From Paenibacillus sp. FSL H8-0048 (lineage in GTDB: Bacteria > Bacillota > Bacilli > Paenibacillales > Paenibacillaceae): a stretch of 64,000 nt of DNA. The DNA lies in assembly GCF_038002825.1 (NCBI RefSeq), contig NZ_JBBODF010000001.1, positions 4,154,001-4,218,000 on the forward strand, given 5' to 3'. The translations under genes were made by a program, and so were the position numbers. Shown piece by piece: positions 26,128-35,410 of this stretch (positions within the stretch are counted from its first letter, which is position 1; every line of letters begins with the position of its first letter). The notes under the pieces were generated by a model that was not told where the DNA came from, searched no databases, and was given only the letters and a program-made list of their open reading frames with translations.

Positions 26128-27183
26128 TCAATTCACGGAATCCGTAATGACGGATTCTCCGTTTATTCTCATAATCAGCGGCTGCTCGACATGGCTGGCC
26201 AGGACGTTATGCTCGAACGATGCAGGCAGAACCTCGCCGCCGAGCGCGCTTTTGACAGCCAGATAAGGGAAATTGATTCCGGACAGACAGGAGATATGCA
26301 GGCCGCCGGACATCCGCGGATTAATCTCCAGGAGCTTGGGGACGCCGCCGCTGTATTTCATCTGGATATTGAAATTGAACGGAATCCGGTACGTCTCAGC
26401 CACCCTGCGGGCCACCTCCGCAAGCTCCGGGATATACTCCATCAACCGCAGGCGGCCGCCTGCCTTCCGGCGGGGCACTGCAGCCAGCAGCCTGCCCTTC
26501 TCATCCGACAGGCAATCAATACTATATTCATAGCCCTCCAGCAGCTCCATCACCATCAGGTTAGGGAAGCTCCCGGCTTCATCAAGGATGCGGTAAGCCT
26601 CCTCGAAGGAGATCAGCGGAGTCACATGGCCGAACAGCTCCTCCACGGGACTGCGGTCATTATCTATGATCCGGAATCCGAGTCCGCCTTCCGTCTCGGT
26701 AGGCTTGAAGCAGACCTTGTGTCCTTTGGCTGCGAGGTCTTCATAAGCTTCCCTGAACTGCTGCGCATTACTAACCACATGATAATCAGGAATCGTCATA
26801 ATCCCGGTGGTCTTCACACTCTCATAGAACTTGCCTTTGTCCATGATCATCTCCAGCAGATCCAGATCACGGCAGACCAGCACCTTCGTCCCGATCTCAT
26901 CGAACAGCGATGCATGCAGCGCAATATCGAGCATATGCAGCCGGGGGATGAAGATATCTATCTCGTTCCGGCGGCAGAAGTCAACACAGAACTGCACATA
27001 TTCAATGCCTTCGAGCGCCGGCTCAGTTCCGGCCACATCCGCGCCTTGCAGCGACATGTGGTGGATATCCGGGTGGGTGGCGAAGATCTGCACCGGAACG
27101 CCGTCTTCATTGCCCCGGATGAGATTCATGTAGTGATAGGCAACAGAGAACCAGCGGTTGAAATATATATTTACCTTTTTCAT
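26128..27183 (-). CDS. ATP-grasp enzyme of the ter-associated biosynthetic module
   Basis: This 351-residue ATP-grasp ligase has an N-terminal pre-ATP-grasp region (MKKVNIYFNRWFSVAYHYM), ATP-binding strands KGHKVCFKPTETEGGLGF and VMELLEGYEYSIDCL, and the metal-binding LLEINPRMSGGLHIS. Such enzymes join a carboxylate to an amine or other nucleophile using ATP. The start overlaps the preceding HAD stop by four bases (ATGA). It belongs to a ter-linked set (ATP-grasp, HAD, StiP/PELOTA, phosphoribosyltransferase, HpcH-like) predicted in the literature to make a nucleoside-like metabolite. The product is not known. Confidence 0.85.
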   Translation of the reverse strand: MKKVNIYFNRWFSVAYHYMNLIRGNEDGVPVQIFATHPDIHHMSLQGADVAGTEPALEGIEYVQFCVDFCRRNEIDIFIPRLHMLDIALHASLFDEIGTKVLVCRDLDLLEMIMDKGKFYESVKTTGIMTIPDYHVVSNAQQFREAYEDLAAKGHKVCFKPTETEGGLGFRIIDNDRSPVEELFGHVTPLISFEEAYRILDEAGSFPNLMVMELLEGYEYSIDCLSDEKGRLLAAVPRRKAGGRLRLMEYIPELAEVARRVAETYRIPFNFNIQMKYSGGVPKLLEINPRMSGGLHISCLSGINFPYLAVKSALGGEVLPASFEHNVLASHVEQPLIMRINGESVITDSVN

Positions 27184-28016
27184 GATGGCGGTCCAACTCC
27201 CAATGCTGTCAAATGTGTATAAATCCTGTGAACATACTGCATAATCTCATCCGCGGCGAATACCCCCTGCCGCTCAGTAAACGGATACTCTAAGTGTACT
27301 AAACCCGCCTGCTGCTCGGCAAATATTTCTCCGTGGCAAGGAGCTATGGCATAGTCGGCGGCGGCTAGCAGGCTCTTGTCCAGAAGAGAGTCGCCGGAGG
27401 CGACCATCGGCTCTGAATGCACGGTACGGCGGACATGGAGAATGGCATCGCTTTTGTTCACCGCCTCCGGCACGATATAGAGCTTGCGCCCCTGCAGGGA
27501 TACTCTCCAGCCAAGCTCACCCAGCCGCTGCGCCATCCGGGCAATCTCCTCCAGCGGCAGCGAATCCCGGTGAACCACGAACGTATAGAACAGCTCATCG
27601 CAATACCTCCGGCTAATGATCCATTCTTCCCGCACAACAGCGCGTACGATGCGTTCAGCTTCTTCCGCCGCAGCGGAGCCGCGTTCCACCGCTCTGCCGA
27701 CAGTCGTCCGCCAATCGTTGTCCACTACCCCGTTCACAAGAATATTGCCGCCATTGCTGGTGATGGCATAATCCGGAATGACCGTCTCCTGGAACAGGTT
27801 AATCCGCCGGTACTGGGCAATCGTACGTGTAGTCACCGGCATGAAGACAATCTTCGCTGCCAGCTCTTTCAGTGTAGCCAGAGCCTGCTGTGAGATATAC
27901 GATACCGTCTTGCCGTCAACAACCTCTGCAGGAACCAGACCGGGGGTATCCTCAGGAACGCCTATCGCGCTAAGAGAGTAGATCAGTGTGCGGTCCAGAT
28001 CGCTGGCGTAGATCAT
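27180..28016 (-). CDS. HAD-superfamily phosphatase of the ter-associated module
   Basis: This 278-residue HAD hydrolase of the Cof/sucrose-phosphatase type has motif I ASDLDRTLIYS, motif II Thr in MPVTTRTIAQY, and motif IV ASGDSLLDKSLL. The cap region (about 90-190) includes WIISRRYCDELFY. It probably removes phosphate from a sugar or nucleotide intermediate. It overlaps both neighbours by four bases, so it is co-translated with the ATP-grasp and StiP-like genes. The substrate cannot be inferred from sequence, but the adjacent phosphoribosyltransferase suggests a ribose-phosphate compound. Confidence 0.85.
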   Translation of the reverse strand: MIYASDLDRTLIYSLSAIGVPEDTPGLVPAEVVDGKTVSYISQQALATLKELAAKIVFMPVTTRTIAQYRRINLFQETVIPDYAITSNGGNILVNGVVDNDWRTTVGRAVERGSAAAEEAERIVRAVVREEWIISRRYCDELFYTFVVHRDSLPLEEIARMAQRLGELGWRVSLQGRKLYIVPEAVNKSDAILHVRRTVHSEPMVASGDSLLDKSLLAAADYAIAPCHGEIFAEQQAGLVHLEYPFTERQGVFAADEIMQYVHRIYTHLTALGVGPPS

Positions 28017-29167
28017 TCACTCTCCCCTTTCAGCGGCTTGATGATTCCGCAGCAGGAGTAGGTCAGTCCGGGATAGACCTCTACCGGCACGCCCCGGTCC
28101 TCAGCCAGCAGCAGAATATGCCGCAGGTTGGGATTGTCCAGCCTGTCGACAAGGATTCTCCAGGGCACTCTGCGCAGCAGCACACGCGTCGTCTCCCCCA
28201 CTCCGGGCTTCACCAGATTGATATTATCTATGCCGAAGGTATCCTGGATACTGCGGATATCGGCCAGCCCCTGCCAGGTAATCTCCGGCGGATGCTCCAG
28301 CATCTCCGCAGCCTGTGCCAGTGCCTCTGCCGCTACTTCCGCGAAATACGGGGTAATTGCTTCAACGAATACGTTGGACAGATCACTGTCCAGCCATTCC
28401 TTGTAGAATTTGGCCCCGTGGAATTCCTCAGGCCCGATCAGATCATCCCGGAGTACCGTACGGCTCATCAACCCGGATACCGTAGAGTTCAGGCAGGCGC
28501 TTGGAATCAGATAATCCTCCCGGGTGCCGTAGGTTCCCGAGCAGTGACCGGGATCTGCAAGTATCGCCAGATCATCATTTAGCGTAATGCCATACTTCTT
28601 ATGCATACTCTCGCAGGCCTCTATCAGCACCTGCCGGATGGCCCCCTTGCCGGTCCAGCCATCGATGAATTGCAGCCCGGCATCCTCTCCATGCTGCTGC
28701 AGCATATAGAGCACCGCATTCTCATCAATCCCCTTACCGCGGATAATGGAGATGCTGTAATGCGGAAGGTCCGCTCCATATTTCTCAAGAATATAACGTT
28801 TGATCAGTACCCCGATCGGAGTGCCCGCTCTCGCCAGCGAGACCAGTACGGTATTCGCCGTTCCCCGCCGGGCAACAATCATCTCGGACACCACAGCTAC
28901 AGCCAGCGCCACCTTCCCCGCAGTCTGCTGCAGCGTCTCATGAAACAATTCGATATACTGCTCCGTCGGCTGGTATTCCACCGGAAGCATCTCCGAATAA
29001 TGCACGCCGGACTGGATCGCTTCCTCCCGCTCGGCCGTTCCCCGCTCCAGGGATACATTGCTCAGATCCTTGAGCAGGAAGGTAACGTCGGAAGCAGGAT
29101 AGCTGCCCAGTGGCACCGGAGGAGATATTATTCTATTGTGAATGGCTTCGATATCTATTCCCTTCAT
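28013..29167 (-). CDS. StiP-family protein with C-terminal PELOTA domain
   Basis: This 384-residue protein matches the family annotated as StiP (cysteine-protease-like) with a C-terminal PELOTA RNA-binding-like domain. Visible parts: SYPASDVTFLLKDLS near the N terminus, VLVSLARAGTPIGVLIKRY (phosphoribosyltransferase-like strand), ISIIRGKGIDENAV and FIDGWTGKGAIRQVL in the centre. The closing domain (about 310-384) includes LRHILLLAEDRGVPVEVY and TYSCCGIIKPL. The label protease is weakly founded; the phosphoribosyltransferase-like features fit the neighbours better. It overlaps adjacent genes by four bases on both sides. Confidence 0.82.
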   Translation of the reverse strand: MKGIDIEAIHNRIISPPVPLGSYPASDVTFLLKDLSNVSLERGTAEREEAIQSGVHYSEMLPVEYQPTEQYIELFHETLQQTAGKVALAVAVVSEMIVARRGTANTVLVSLARAGTPIGVLIKRYILEKYGADLPHYSISIIRGKGIDENAVLYMLQQHGEDAGLQFIDGWTGKGAIRQVLIEACESMHKKYGITLNDDLAILADPGHCSGTYGTREDYLIPSACLNSTVSGLMSRTVLRDDLIGPEEFHGAKFYKEWLDSDLSNVFVEAITPYFAEVAAEALAQAAEMLEHPPEITWQGLADIRSIQDTFGIDNINLVKPGVGETTRVLLRRVPWRILVDRLDNPNLRHILLLAEDRGVPVEVYPGLTYSCCGIIKPLKGESE

Positions 29168-30588
29168 AGCCCTGAGCCTCCCGTATCTGGTTCTGGGCTT
29201 AGCACAACAAGATGTACCTTATTGCCCGCCAGCCTCTGTAAAATATCCGTCATCGGCGCAATCCGCTGCCGGGGCACCCCGCGCTCCAGCAGGACGAAGA
29301 TATCGTCATACTGGCCGGGGTCCACATTATAGATGAAATTCGTGATCTCCGTATCGCCTGCGGACGGATAGGCAGCGGCGCTGTGCACGCCGTAATCCGC
29401 ACGCCGCTCGGGATGGATCGGACTGCGGGTCGAGGACTGATACAACACGCCCTCTCCCATCTCTGCGGCGATCCGCATCGGCAGATACATGAACTCGCCT
29501 ACGCCCATCACCAGCGTACGGGCACCTTCACGCAGTCCCCGGAGCTGCCCGGCCACGCGGCTTACCCCTGCATCTATCTGCGCATTATCCGCAGACTCCA
29601 GGCCGAAGCGGCCACTGTGCTTCAGATATGGCGCTGGATTGATCACGCCCTGCCCATCCGCTGAGGTTACCGGAAGCCGCTCTAAACCGTCGAATACATA
29701 AGTGGTTACAAGCTCTGCGTCCGTGGAAGCAGCGGTTCCATTATCGGCTGCAGGCTGCAACAGCGGGATTCCCTCAACCTTGATGCTTCCCTGAAGCAGG
29801 GATAGAGCGGTTATCCGTATCCCCAGCTCCTGCTCCAGATCGCGGTAAGCCTGAATATTAGCTTCACTCCGCCAGTCCAAGAGAGAGGCCACTACATAGT
29901 CCCTGCGCGGGAATTTGGACTGGATGTCCCGGATTGTATTAATCGCCGTATTACCTGTCGTAATCTCGTCATCCACCAGCACAATCGGCTCTGTTCCCGA
30001 TAACAGCTCAGCATTCAGGGCATAGCAGAGATGATCTACGGCGTGGGAATGCTCCTCTTCAAAGGTGACCACCGATTCCAGCTCAGGAATCAGCTCTCGT
30101 GTGGTATGAATATAAGACGCCCCGCCGGCGAACGCATTATACATGCTATGGCCCAAGGCGGTAGCGGTTTCGGCGAATCCGATGAACAGGACCGGCTGCG
30201 GCAGAACCAGACGCGCAGCAAGCAGCGCATGGTAAGCTTCTTCCGCAACCTCAGGATGGATCAGACCATGAACGGCCTGGTTCATCAGCGGGTCAATAAC
30301 CTCCCGGTCAGCAGTATCCGCGCCCATCTCCAGATACAGAAGCAAGGCGAGTGCCGCTCCGCTGAGCAGCGGGGTATACGGTCCTACGGGAATATGCTTG
30401 CCAAGGACTTTGCTGACGAACAGGAAGGAGCGCTTCTTATTGATTCGTGCAGCCATGGAGAACAAAGACTCCACAGGCATATGAAAAGGATTCGAGGTTT
30501 CTGTCACCGTAACCTGCAGATTCTCGACGATATTAAACGTGTGTGTATTCGTTCTCGGGTAATAATCCGACAAAATGCTGTTGTTCAT
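29164..30588 (-). CDS. phosphoribosyltransferase with TRSP domain (ter-associated)
   Basis: This is a predicted type-I phosphoribosyltransferase of 474 residues. The PRPP-binding motif is VLVDDEITTGNTAINTI (about 200-216), preceded by FIGFAETATALGHSMYNA. The C-terminal half, with RTLVMGVGEFMYLPMRIAAEM and SSTRSPIH, matches the TRSP domain found in this family. The N terminus overlaps the end of the HpcH-like gene by 56 bases; I keep the ATG at 30588 because the YYPRTNTHTFNI segment is family-like. It probably attaches ribose-5-phosphate to a base-like acceptor. Confidence 0.85.
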   Translation of the reverse strand: MNNSILSDYYPRTNTHTFNIVENLQVTVTETSNPFHMPVESLFSMAARINKKRSFLFVSKVLGKHIPVGPYTPLLSGAALALLLYLEMGADTADREVIDPLMNQAVHGLIHPEVAEEAYHALLAARLVLPQPVLFIGFAETATALGHSMYNAFAGGASYIHTTRELIPELESVVTFEEEHSHAVDHLCYALNAELLSGTEPIVLVDDEITTGNTAINTIRDIQSKFPRRDYVVASLLDWRSEANIQAYRDLEQELGIRITALSLLQGSIKVEGIPLLQPAADNGTAASTDAELVTTYVFDGLERLPVTSADGQGVINPAPYLKHSGRFGLESADNAQIDAGVSRVAGQLRGLREGARTLVMGVGEFMYLPMRIAAEMGEGVLYQSSTRSPIHPERRADYGVHSAAAYPSAGDTEITNFIYNVDPGQYDDIFVLLERGVPRQRIAPMTDILQRLAGNKVHLVVLSPEPDTGGSGL

Positions 30589-31741
30589 GTAACACCCCGT
30601 ATATTTGAGATCGTAATAAAATTCGTCTGGCCCAGTTCAAATGAGGCTTGATTTCATTCATTTTGTTATAGTATTCACTCTTGAACACGCCGCGGCTGCC
30701 ATCATTGCTGTCTACAATACTTAAGGCGTCCACATACTCTTCATGCATTACGGTATACATGGCCTGCACGGGTCTGAGGTGGGAGGGGTGGATAATGGTT
30801 TTGCCCACAATGCCGTTCTCCTTGTCCAGAATCACTTCCCGGATCAGCCCGTCCATGGAGCTTGAGATGAAGCTGTTGCGCATCTCGCGTCCATGCTTGC
30901 CGTAGGTATCCTCGAAGGGCGTCTCCCGCAGCTGCGGGCGGAGGACCCGGTGCCCCTTGCTGGCAAAATACTCCCAAACAGGACCCGAGATCACGTATCC
31001 TTCCTCCACACGGCCAAATACGTTAATAATATCCGACATGCAGTCGCGGATCGGTGTCAGATCATAGATGCTGATATCCGGGCTGCGCCGCAGTCCGAAC
31101 AGGCTGGAGAAATCCGTTGCTCCGATCCGGACATTCAGCACATACCCGCGGTATTGCCCGAGCAGATCCCGGACCCCAAGCAGAGTATCCATCCGGCTCT
31201 CCCTGTAGATAATCGGCGCATTCTCCAGAATCGGCATCCCGTACAGCACCGGAGCGGAATAGCTGCGTGTGTCATTGTAATCGGCAATAGCCTCGAAATA
31301 ATCCGTACCGTTCTCTACGGAGAATTTGGGGAAGACGAAGCCGGTCAGCATGGTAATTAATGATCCCAGCCGGAAAATCAGGTCTCTCAGCTGTGCAGGG
31401 TTACGTACGCGGATGAACAGCAGCGGAAGACTGCCGCGCTGGTCTGGCTCATTCTCCGCATAAGCGGATAGAAACGCCAGATGCCTGACGATGGACTCTT
31501 CGGCATAATCCACTTCACCGTCCCCGATGGCATCCTCCAAATCTATGATTACCGTAATAAGCCCCGAGGCTCTCAGCTTAATAATATCTTCGGCAACACT
31601 GGCACGGGTGGCCGGCATATAAAGGGCTGCTCCGACGGCATAAGCCAGTAAATCCTTGCGGGTAGTATGATCAAATGAAACCGGCGGAACATGGAATAAT
31701 GAGGCTTCCTGTTCTTGTGTGAGGTAATCGAAATATCTCAA
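30533..31741 (-). CDS. HpcH/HpaI aldolase/citrate-lyase-like protein (ter-associated)
   Basis: The 402-residue protein has a citrate-lyase-beta/HpcH TIM-barrel pattern: LYMPATRASVAEDI (substrate loop), TVIIDLEDAIGDGEVDYAEE (metal-binding acidic residues), PLLFIRVRNP, the central LNVRIGATDFSSLFGLRR, and GKTIIHPSHLRPVQAMY. Enzymes of this fold split or form C-C bonds with acyl-CoA or oxo-acid substrates. It is the first of five overlapping genes. Translation starts at TTG with AAGGGGGAAGGG upstream. A structured spacer separates it from terC. Confidence 0.85.
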   Translation of the reverse strand: MRYFDYLTQEQEASLFHVPPVSFDHTTRKDLLAYAVGAALYMPATRASVAEDIIKLRASGLITVIIDLEDAIGDGEVDYAEESIVRHLAFLSAYAENEPDQRGSLPLLFIRVRNPAQLRDLIFRLGSLITMLTGFVFPKFSVENGTDYFEAIADYNDTRSYSAPVLYGMPILENAPIIYRESRMDTLLGVRDLLGQYRGYVLNVRIGATDFSSLFGLRRSPDISIYDLTPIRDCMSDIINVFGRVEEGYVISGPVWEYFASKGHRVLRPQLRETPFEDTYGKHGREMRNSFISSSMDGLIREVILDKENGIVGKTIIHPSHLRPVQAMYTVMHEEYVDALSIVDSNDGSRGVFKSEYYNKMNEIKPHLNWARRILLRSQIYGVLHEQQHFVGLLPENEYTHV

Positions 31742-31778
31742 GGCCCTTCCCCCTTAATGTTGTGCCAGCACAATACAA

Positions 31779-31862
31779 ATGGCCTTTGGCTGCGAGCAGA
31801 ACCAGCTATGCCGTCCTCTCGGGGACGGTATCCGGCTTTATTTGAACCCAAGCAAAGGCCAT
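31779..31862 (-). other. 84-nt imperfect stem-loop between terC and the HpcH-like gene
   Basis: ATGGCCTTTG and CAAAGGCCAT (10 bp) enclose a second long stem, AGCTATGCCGTCC with GGACGGTATCCGGCT, closed by TCTCG. It lies in the 233-base leader between terC and the downstream genes, 38 bases from the next start. It could be an RNA processing or stability element, a leader switch or an inserted palindrome. It does not match the manganese (yybP-ykoY) riboswitch consensus I know. Confidence 0.6.
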
Positions 31863-31974
31863 GCTATAAACCTATTACGATTACCCGAAAGGCGTGCCGG
31901 AGTCCACCCTTCCCGTGAACCCCGCGCCTTCCTGCACTGCTATAAAGGATAAAGAGATGAAGCATGCAGATCAA

Positions 31975-32718
31975 TCAGGCCTTGTGGTTCTCAGCCTTCT
32001 TGCGTTTGCTTGCGCTATACACGATAGTACCTGCAAACACCGCAATTAGAATACCGAAGAAAATGACATGCGGCAATTCATAGCCGAAGGCTCCGGCAAG
32101 CATTTTACCGGCAATCAGTGCAATAAGCAGGAATGCCGTTTGTTCCAGTTCAGGATATCTTGCGATCAGCTTGAGGAACACCTGAGCTACACCGCGCATC
32201 ATCAGTACGCCGAGAATACCGCCAAGGAAGAGTACCCAGACTTCAGAACTAAGACCGAATGCTGCTACCACGCTGTCAATACTGAAGGCAATATCCATTA
32301 ATTCAACCAGGAGGACCGTCTTCCAGAAAGAGGCGCCTTTATTCTTAACCTCGCCATCTTCACCGCTGCCCTTGAACAACCCTTTGTAGGCAATATAGAA
32401 GAGATACAAGGCCCCAAGCACCTTAACCAGCGTAAATTTGACGAGATAGGTCCCTAGACCAATCGCCAGGAATCTGAATAAATAAGCACCTAGTATCCCG
32501 TAGAACAAAGCCTTACGCTGCTGCTCCTTCGGCAGGTGCTTAACCATGACCGCCAGTACAAGCGCGTTATCAGCGGACAACAGACCCTCCAGCAGAATCA
32601 GACTTCCGATAATCCCCCAGCTGACAGGGTCGGATAGCGTCCCTGCAATATCACTCCATGAGAAGAAATGCCCGTAATTCTCACCGATACTCCTAAAAAA
32701 ATCACTGAACCAGTCCAT
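31975..32718 (-). CDS. terC: TerC-family integral membrane protein (YceF/MeeF-like)
   Basis: This 247-residue TerC protein has about seven membrane helices. Signatures are LLEGLLSADNALVLAVMVKH with the acidic SADN motif and the second acidic repeat LVELMDIAFSIDSVVAAFG (D/S-rich, metal-binding). B. subtilis relatives YceF and YkoY (MeeF, MeeY) act in manganese export and metal loading of secreted enzymes, so manganese handling is likely. It follows four terD genes and precedes the biosynthetic module. GGAGG lies 10 bases before the ATG. A 27-base gap joins it to the upstream terD. Confidence 0.93.
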   Translation of the reverse strand: MDWFSDFFRSIGENYGHFFSWSDIAGTLSDPVSWGIIGSLILLEGLLSADNALVLAVMVKHLPKEQQRKALFYGILGAYLFRFLAIGLGTYLVKFTLVKVLGALYLFYIAYKGLFKGSGEDGEVKNKGASFWKTVLLVELMDIAFSIDSVVAAFGLSSEVWVLFLGGILGVLMMRGVAQVFLKLIARYPELEQTAFLLIALIAGKMLAGAFGYELPHVIFFGILIAVFAGTIVYSASKRKKAENHKA

Positions 32719-32745
32719 TCCACTTGCGCCTCCGGTAATATCAAA

Positions 32746-34074
32746 TTATTTGCTTCCCGCTACCCAGCGAAGCCCCCAGCCATAAGCCTCATCCATCTCT
32801 CTGTGACCGCTGAAATATTGCACGAGCCGTTCAATACTGAAGGTCTCGCCCTCCACATTCCGGATCAGCGCGATGGCGCACATGCCTTTACGGTTGTTAT
32901 GCTCGTCCAGATTCACGATAATATCCGGTCCTCCATCCTGCTTCAGGGTAACCACTCCATCCGCCTCAGACCAATTGGTAACTCCTTTGTAAATAAAGGC
33001 AAACACCAGAATCCGTTCGATCTGGGCTACCTTACTTCCGTTTATACGCAGATTCTCGCCGGATGTTACGGAGCCGGTCCGGTCATCTCCATCAAGCATG
33101 ATGTAAGGCGGCTGCTGGAGGTTGCCGAACGCATTGCCCAGTGCCTGTACCACGCCTTTGCTGCCGTTCTTCAGCTCATACAGACATGCCAGATCCAGGT
33201 CCACCCCGCCCTTGTTACGGCTGAACAGTCCTCCGCCCTGCTTCTGGTTCCAGTTCAAATTAATCAGCAGCTCACCCAGTCCGGAGGCCGATTTCTTCAG
33301 GTTAATCGAATCGCCCTTCTTCTTCAGCTCAATCTTCTTCAGATTGAGATTCAGCGCCGGTGCGGGAGCTGCCTCCTGCTTAGGCGGTGCCGGTGCAGGT
33401 ACAGGCGGTGGCGGAATCACAATATTCGGTCTGGATGACTCCGCACGGGGCGGCGGCACCTGAAGCGGCGGGCGTGCCGGCGGCGTCTGTTCCGGCGGCT
33501 TCGCTGCCGGAGCAGGCTCGTCCTCTACTTCTATGCCATAGTTCCCGCATAGTGCCTTAAGCCCGCCCGAGAAGCCCGCAACAATCGCACTGTATTTCCA
33601 TTCTTCGCCATGTCTATATAATTCTCCAACTACAACAGCCGTTTCCACAGAGAACTGATTTCCGAGGTTACACCGCAGAAGCTGCGCACCTGTCGCCTGA
33701 TTCACGATCCGGCACTCCGCTTCACTCATTTGTCCGAACATCTGCTTGCGTTTTTCTCCGTCATACAGAGTAAGCGTGAAGGCAATCTTCACTATGTTTG
33801 CCGGAATCCGCTCCAGCGAGACCTCGAACTGCTTCAGTCCGCCCGAAGCTGTACCCGGTACATCTTTATAGGTGATAAAGGGAGTAGACGGGTTATTGTA
33901 AAAGATCAGATCGTCGTCACTGCCCACTTTACCGCCAGCTCCAAGCAGGAATGCGGAAGCATCAATATCCATGGAAGACGGAGCTTTCCACCCGATCTCA
34001 ACCGTAAGGCTGCGGAGTCCCGGGTTCCCTTTGGTCAGATCTGCTTTCTGTCCTTTGACTACTTCTGTACTCAT
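32746..34074 (-). CDS. two-domain TerD-family protein
   Basis: This 442-residue protein has two TerD-like calcium-binding beta domains. The first spans about 1-180 (GQKADLTKGNPGLRSLTVEI, DIDASAFLLGAGGKVGSDDDL). A Pro/Ala linker (about 180-245) contains many PP and PAP steps. The second domain spans about 250-442 (GELLINLNWNQ, DLDLACLYELKNGS). TerD domains bind calcium and sit under the membrane in tellurite and stress complexes. ATG 34074 is chosen over 34095 because AAAGGTGG lies 8 bases before it. A terminator-like hairpin separates it from the preceding terD. Confidence 0.9.
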   Translation of the reverse strand: MSTEVVKGQKADLTKGNPGLRSLTVEIGWKAPSSMDIDASAFLLGAGGKVGSDDDLIFYNNPSTPFITYKDVPGTASGGLKQFEVSLERIPANIVKIAFTLTLYDGEKRKQMFGQMSEAECRIVNQATGAQLLRCNLGNQFSVETAVVVGELYRHGEEWKYSAIVAGFSGGLKALCGNYGIEVEDEPAPAAKPPEQTPPARPPLQVPPPRAESSRPNIVIPPPPVPAPAPPKQEAAPAPALNLNLKKIELKKKGDSINLKKSASGLGELLINLNWNQKQGGGLFSRNKGGVDLDLACLYELKNGSKGVVQALGNAFGNLQQPPYIMLDGDDRTGSVTSGENLRINGSKVAQIERILVFAFIYKGVTNWSEADGVVTLKQDGGPDIIVNLDEHNNRKGMCAIALIRNVEGETFSIERLVQYFSGHREMDEAYGWGLRWVAGSK

Positions 34075-34127
34075 TCTTACGCCACCTTTATACATGGATA
34101 AGAGTGCAACTTATCAGATTTTGTGTA

Positions 34128-34161
34128 TAAAAAGGGCAGGATCGATGATGATCCCGCCTTT
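34128..34161 (-). terminator. hairpin between terD genes (partial terminator)
   Basis: AAAGGCGGGATC and GATCCTGCCCTTT pair and run into TTTTTATA on the minus strand, right after the terD stop at 34169. Some readthrough must serve the downstream genes. Confidence 0.8.
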
Positions 34162-34168
34162 GAAGCTC

Positions 34169-34750
34169 TTATTGCGCGTCCAGCCCGTAGTTCTTGCATA
34201 ATGCGCTTAGTCCGCCGGCGAAGCCGCTGCCGATCGCCTGGAATTTCCAATCCGCCCCCTGGCGGTAGAATTCACAGAAGACTACTGCCGTCTCGGTGGA
34301 GAAATCCTCGCCCAGATCGAACCGCAGAACCTCACGGTCGCTGGATGCATCCACTACGCGGACAAAAGCATTGGAGACTTGTCCGAAGTTCTGCGCCCGG
34401 GCCTCATAATCATAGATCGTAACCGTGATCCCGATCCGCTGAATATTCGCAGGCACCAGACTGAAGTCTACGATAATCTGCTCATCGTCGCCATCGCCTT
34501 CACCAGTACGATTATCGCCTGTGTGGGTTACAGAGCCTGTACCGCCGCTTGGATTGTTATAGAATACAAAGTCATTTTCGCTTTTGGCTTTGCCGTCCTC
34601 ATGCAGCAGGAATGCTGAAGCATCGAGGTCGAAATCCTGTCCGCCGCTGTACTTGTTTGTATCCCAGCCCAGACCTACAATTACCTTCGTCAGACCCGGA
34701 TTGGTCTTGGTAAGATCAATCCGCTGTCCTTTGGAAAGACTGATCGTCAC
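34169..34750 (-). CDS. terD: TerD-family calcium-binding stress protein
   Basis: This 193-residue single-domain TerD protein has the family opening SKGQRIDLTKTNPGLTKVIV, calcium-site strand FDLDASAFLLHEDGK, the NRTGEGDGDDEQIIVD motif and the closing AVVFCEFYRQGADWKFQAIG. Such proteins respond to tellurite, metals and envelope stress. GTG start with GAGGG 9 bases upstream. It is one of three closely similar terD genes in a row, like B. subtilis yceCDE. Confidence 0.95.
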   Translation of the reverse strand: MTISLSKGQRIDLTKTNPGLTKVIVGLGWDTNKYSGGQDFDLDASAFLLHEDGKAKSENDFVFYNNPSGGTGSVTHTGDNRTGEGDGDDEQIIVDFSLVPANIQRIGITVTIYDYEARAQNFGQVSNAFVRVVDASSDREVLRFDLGEDFSTETAVVFCEFYRQGADWKFQAIGSGFAGGLSALCKNYGLDAQ

Positions 34751-34799
34751 TTTCGAAAACCCTCTTTCATTACAGATTTATTTCCCGGAGCCGCCGGGC

Positions 34800-35375
34800 T
34801 TATTGCAGGCCGTAATCACGTGTCAGGCCAGCCAGACCGTCCTTGTAGCCGCTGCCAATCGCATTGAATTTCCATTCTGCGCCGTTACGGTACAATTCGC
34901 CGACAACTACACCTGTTTCAACGGAGAAATCTTCACCCAGGTCAAAGCGGATCAGCTCTTCACTATTCGCATCGTTGACGATACGCACATAAGAACGGGA
35001 GACTTGTCCGAAGTTCTGGCTTCTGCCTTCTGCATCATAGATGGTAATCGTGAACGCAATTTTGTCCACATCAGCCGGGATATTCTGCAGGTCTACCTGA
35101 ACCTGCTCATCATCCCCGTCACCTTCACCTGTACGGTTGTCGCCGGTGTGAACAACGGAGGCGTTCTCGTTCTGCTTGTTGTTGAAGAAGATGAAGTTGG
35201 ACTCCTTGGCCACTTTACCGCTGGCATCGGTCAGGAACACAGACACATCAAGGTCGAAGTCTTTGCCGCCATCATATTTATTCGTATCCCATCCGAGGCC
35301 GACTGTGATTTTGGACAAGCCTGGATTCGTTTTGGTTAAATCGATTTTTTGTCCCTTGGATAAGTTAATAGCCAT
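34800..35375 (-). CDS. terD: TerD-family calcium-binding stress protein
   Basis: This 191-residue TerD paralog is the closest of the set to B. subtilis YceD/YceE. It has SKGQKIDLTKTNPGLSKITV, DFDLDVSVFLTDASGK, HTGDNRTGEGDGDDEQVQVD and VVGELYRNGAEWKFNAIGSG. All acidic residues expected for the calcium sites are in place. AGAGGG precedes the ATG. The gene pair 34169/34800 arose by duplication, as the two proteins align over their full length. Confidence 0.95.
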   Translation of the reverse strand: MAINLSKGQKIDLTKTNPGLSKITVGLGWDTNKYDGGKDFDLDVSVFLTDASGKVAKESNFIFFNNKQNENASVVHTGDNRTGEGDGDDEQVQVDLQNIPADVDKIAFTITIYDAEGRSQNFGQVSRSYVRIVNDANSEELIRFDLGEDFSVETGVVVGELYRNGAEWKFNAIGSGYKDGLAGLTRDYGLQ

Positions 35376-35410
35376 GAATAGAGCCCTCTTTTCTTAAATT
35401 GGATTTAGAT

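Noticed and set aside
31742..31974. Manganese (yybP-ykoY) riboswitch near terC
   Set aside because: The stem-loop lies downstream of terC, and its loops do not match the consensus; the terC upstream gap is only 27 bases.
31957..32049. Plus-strand 30-residue frame behind AAAGGA
   Set aside because: It is antisense to the 3' end of terC and has no promoter or terminator.
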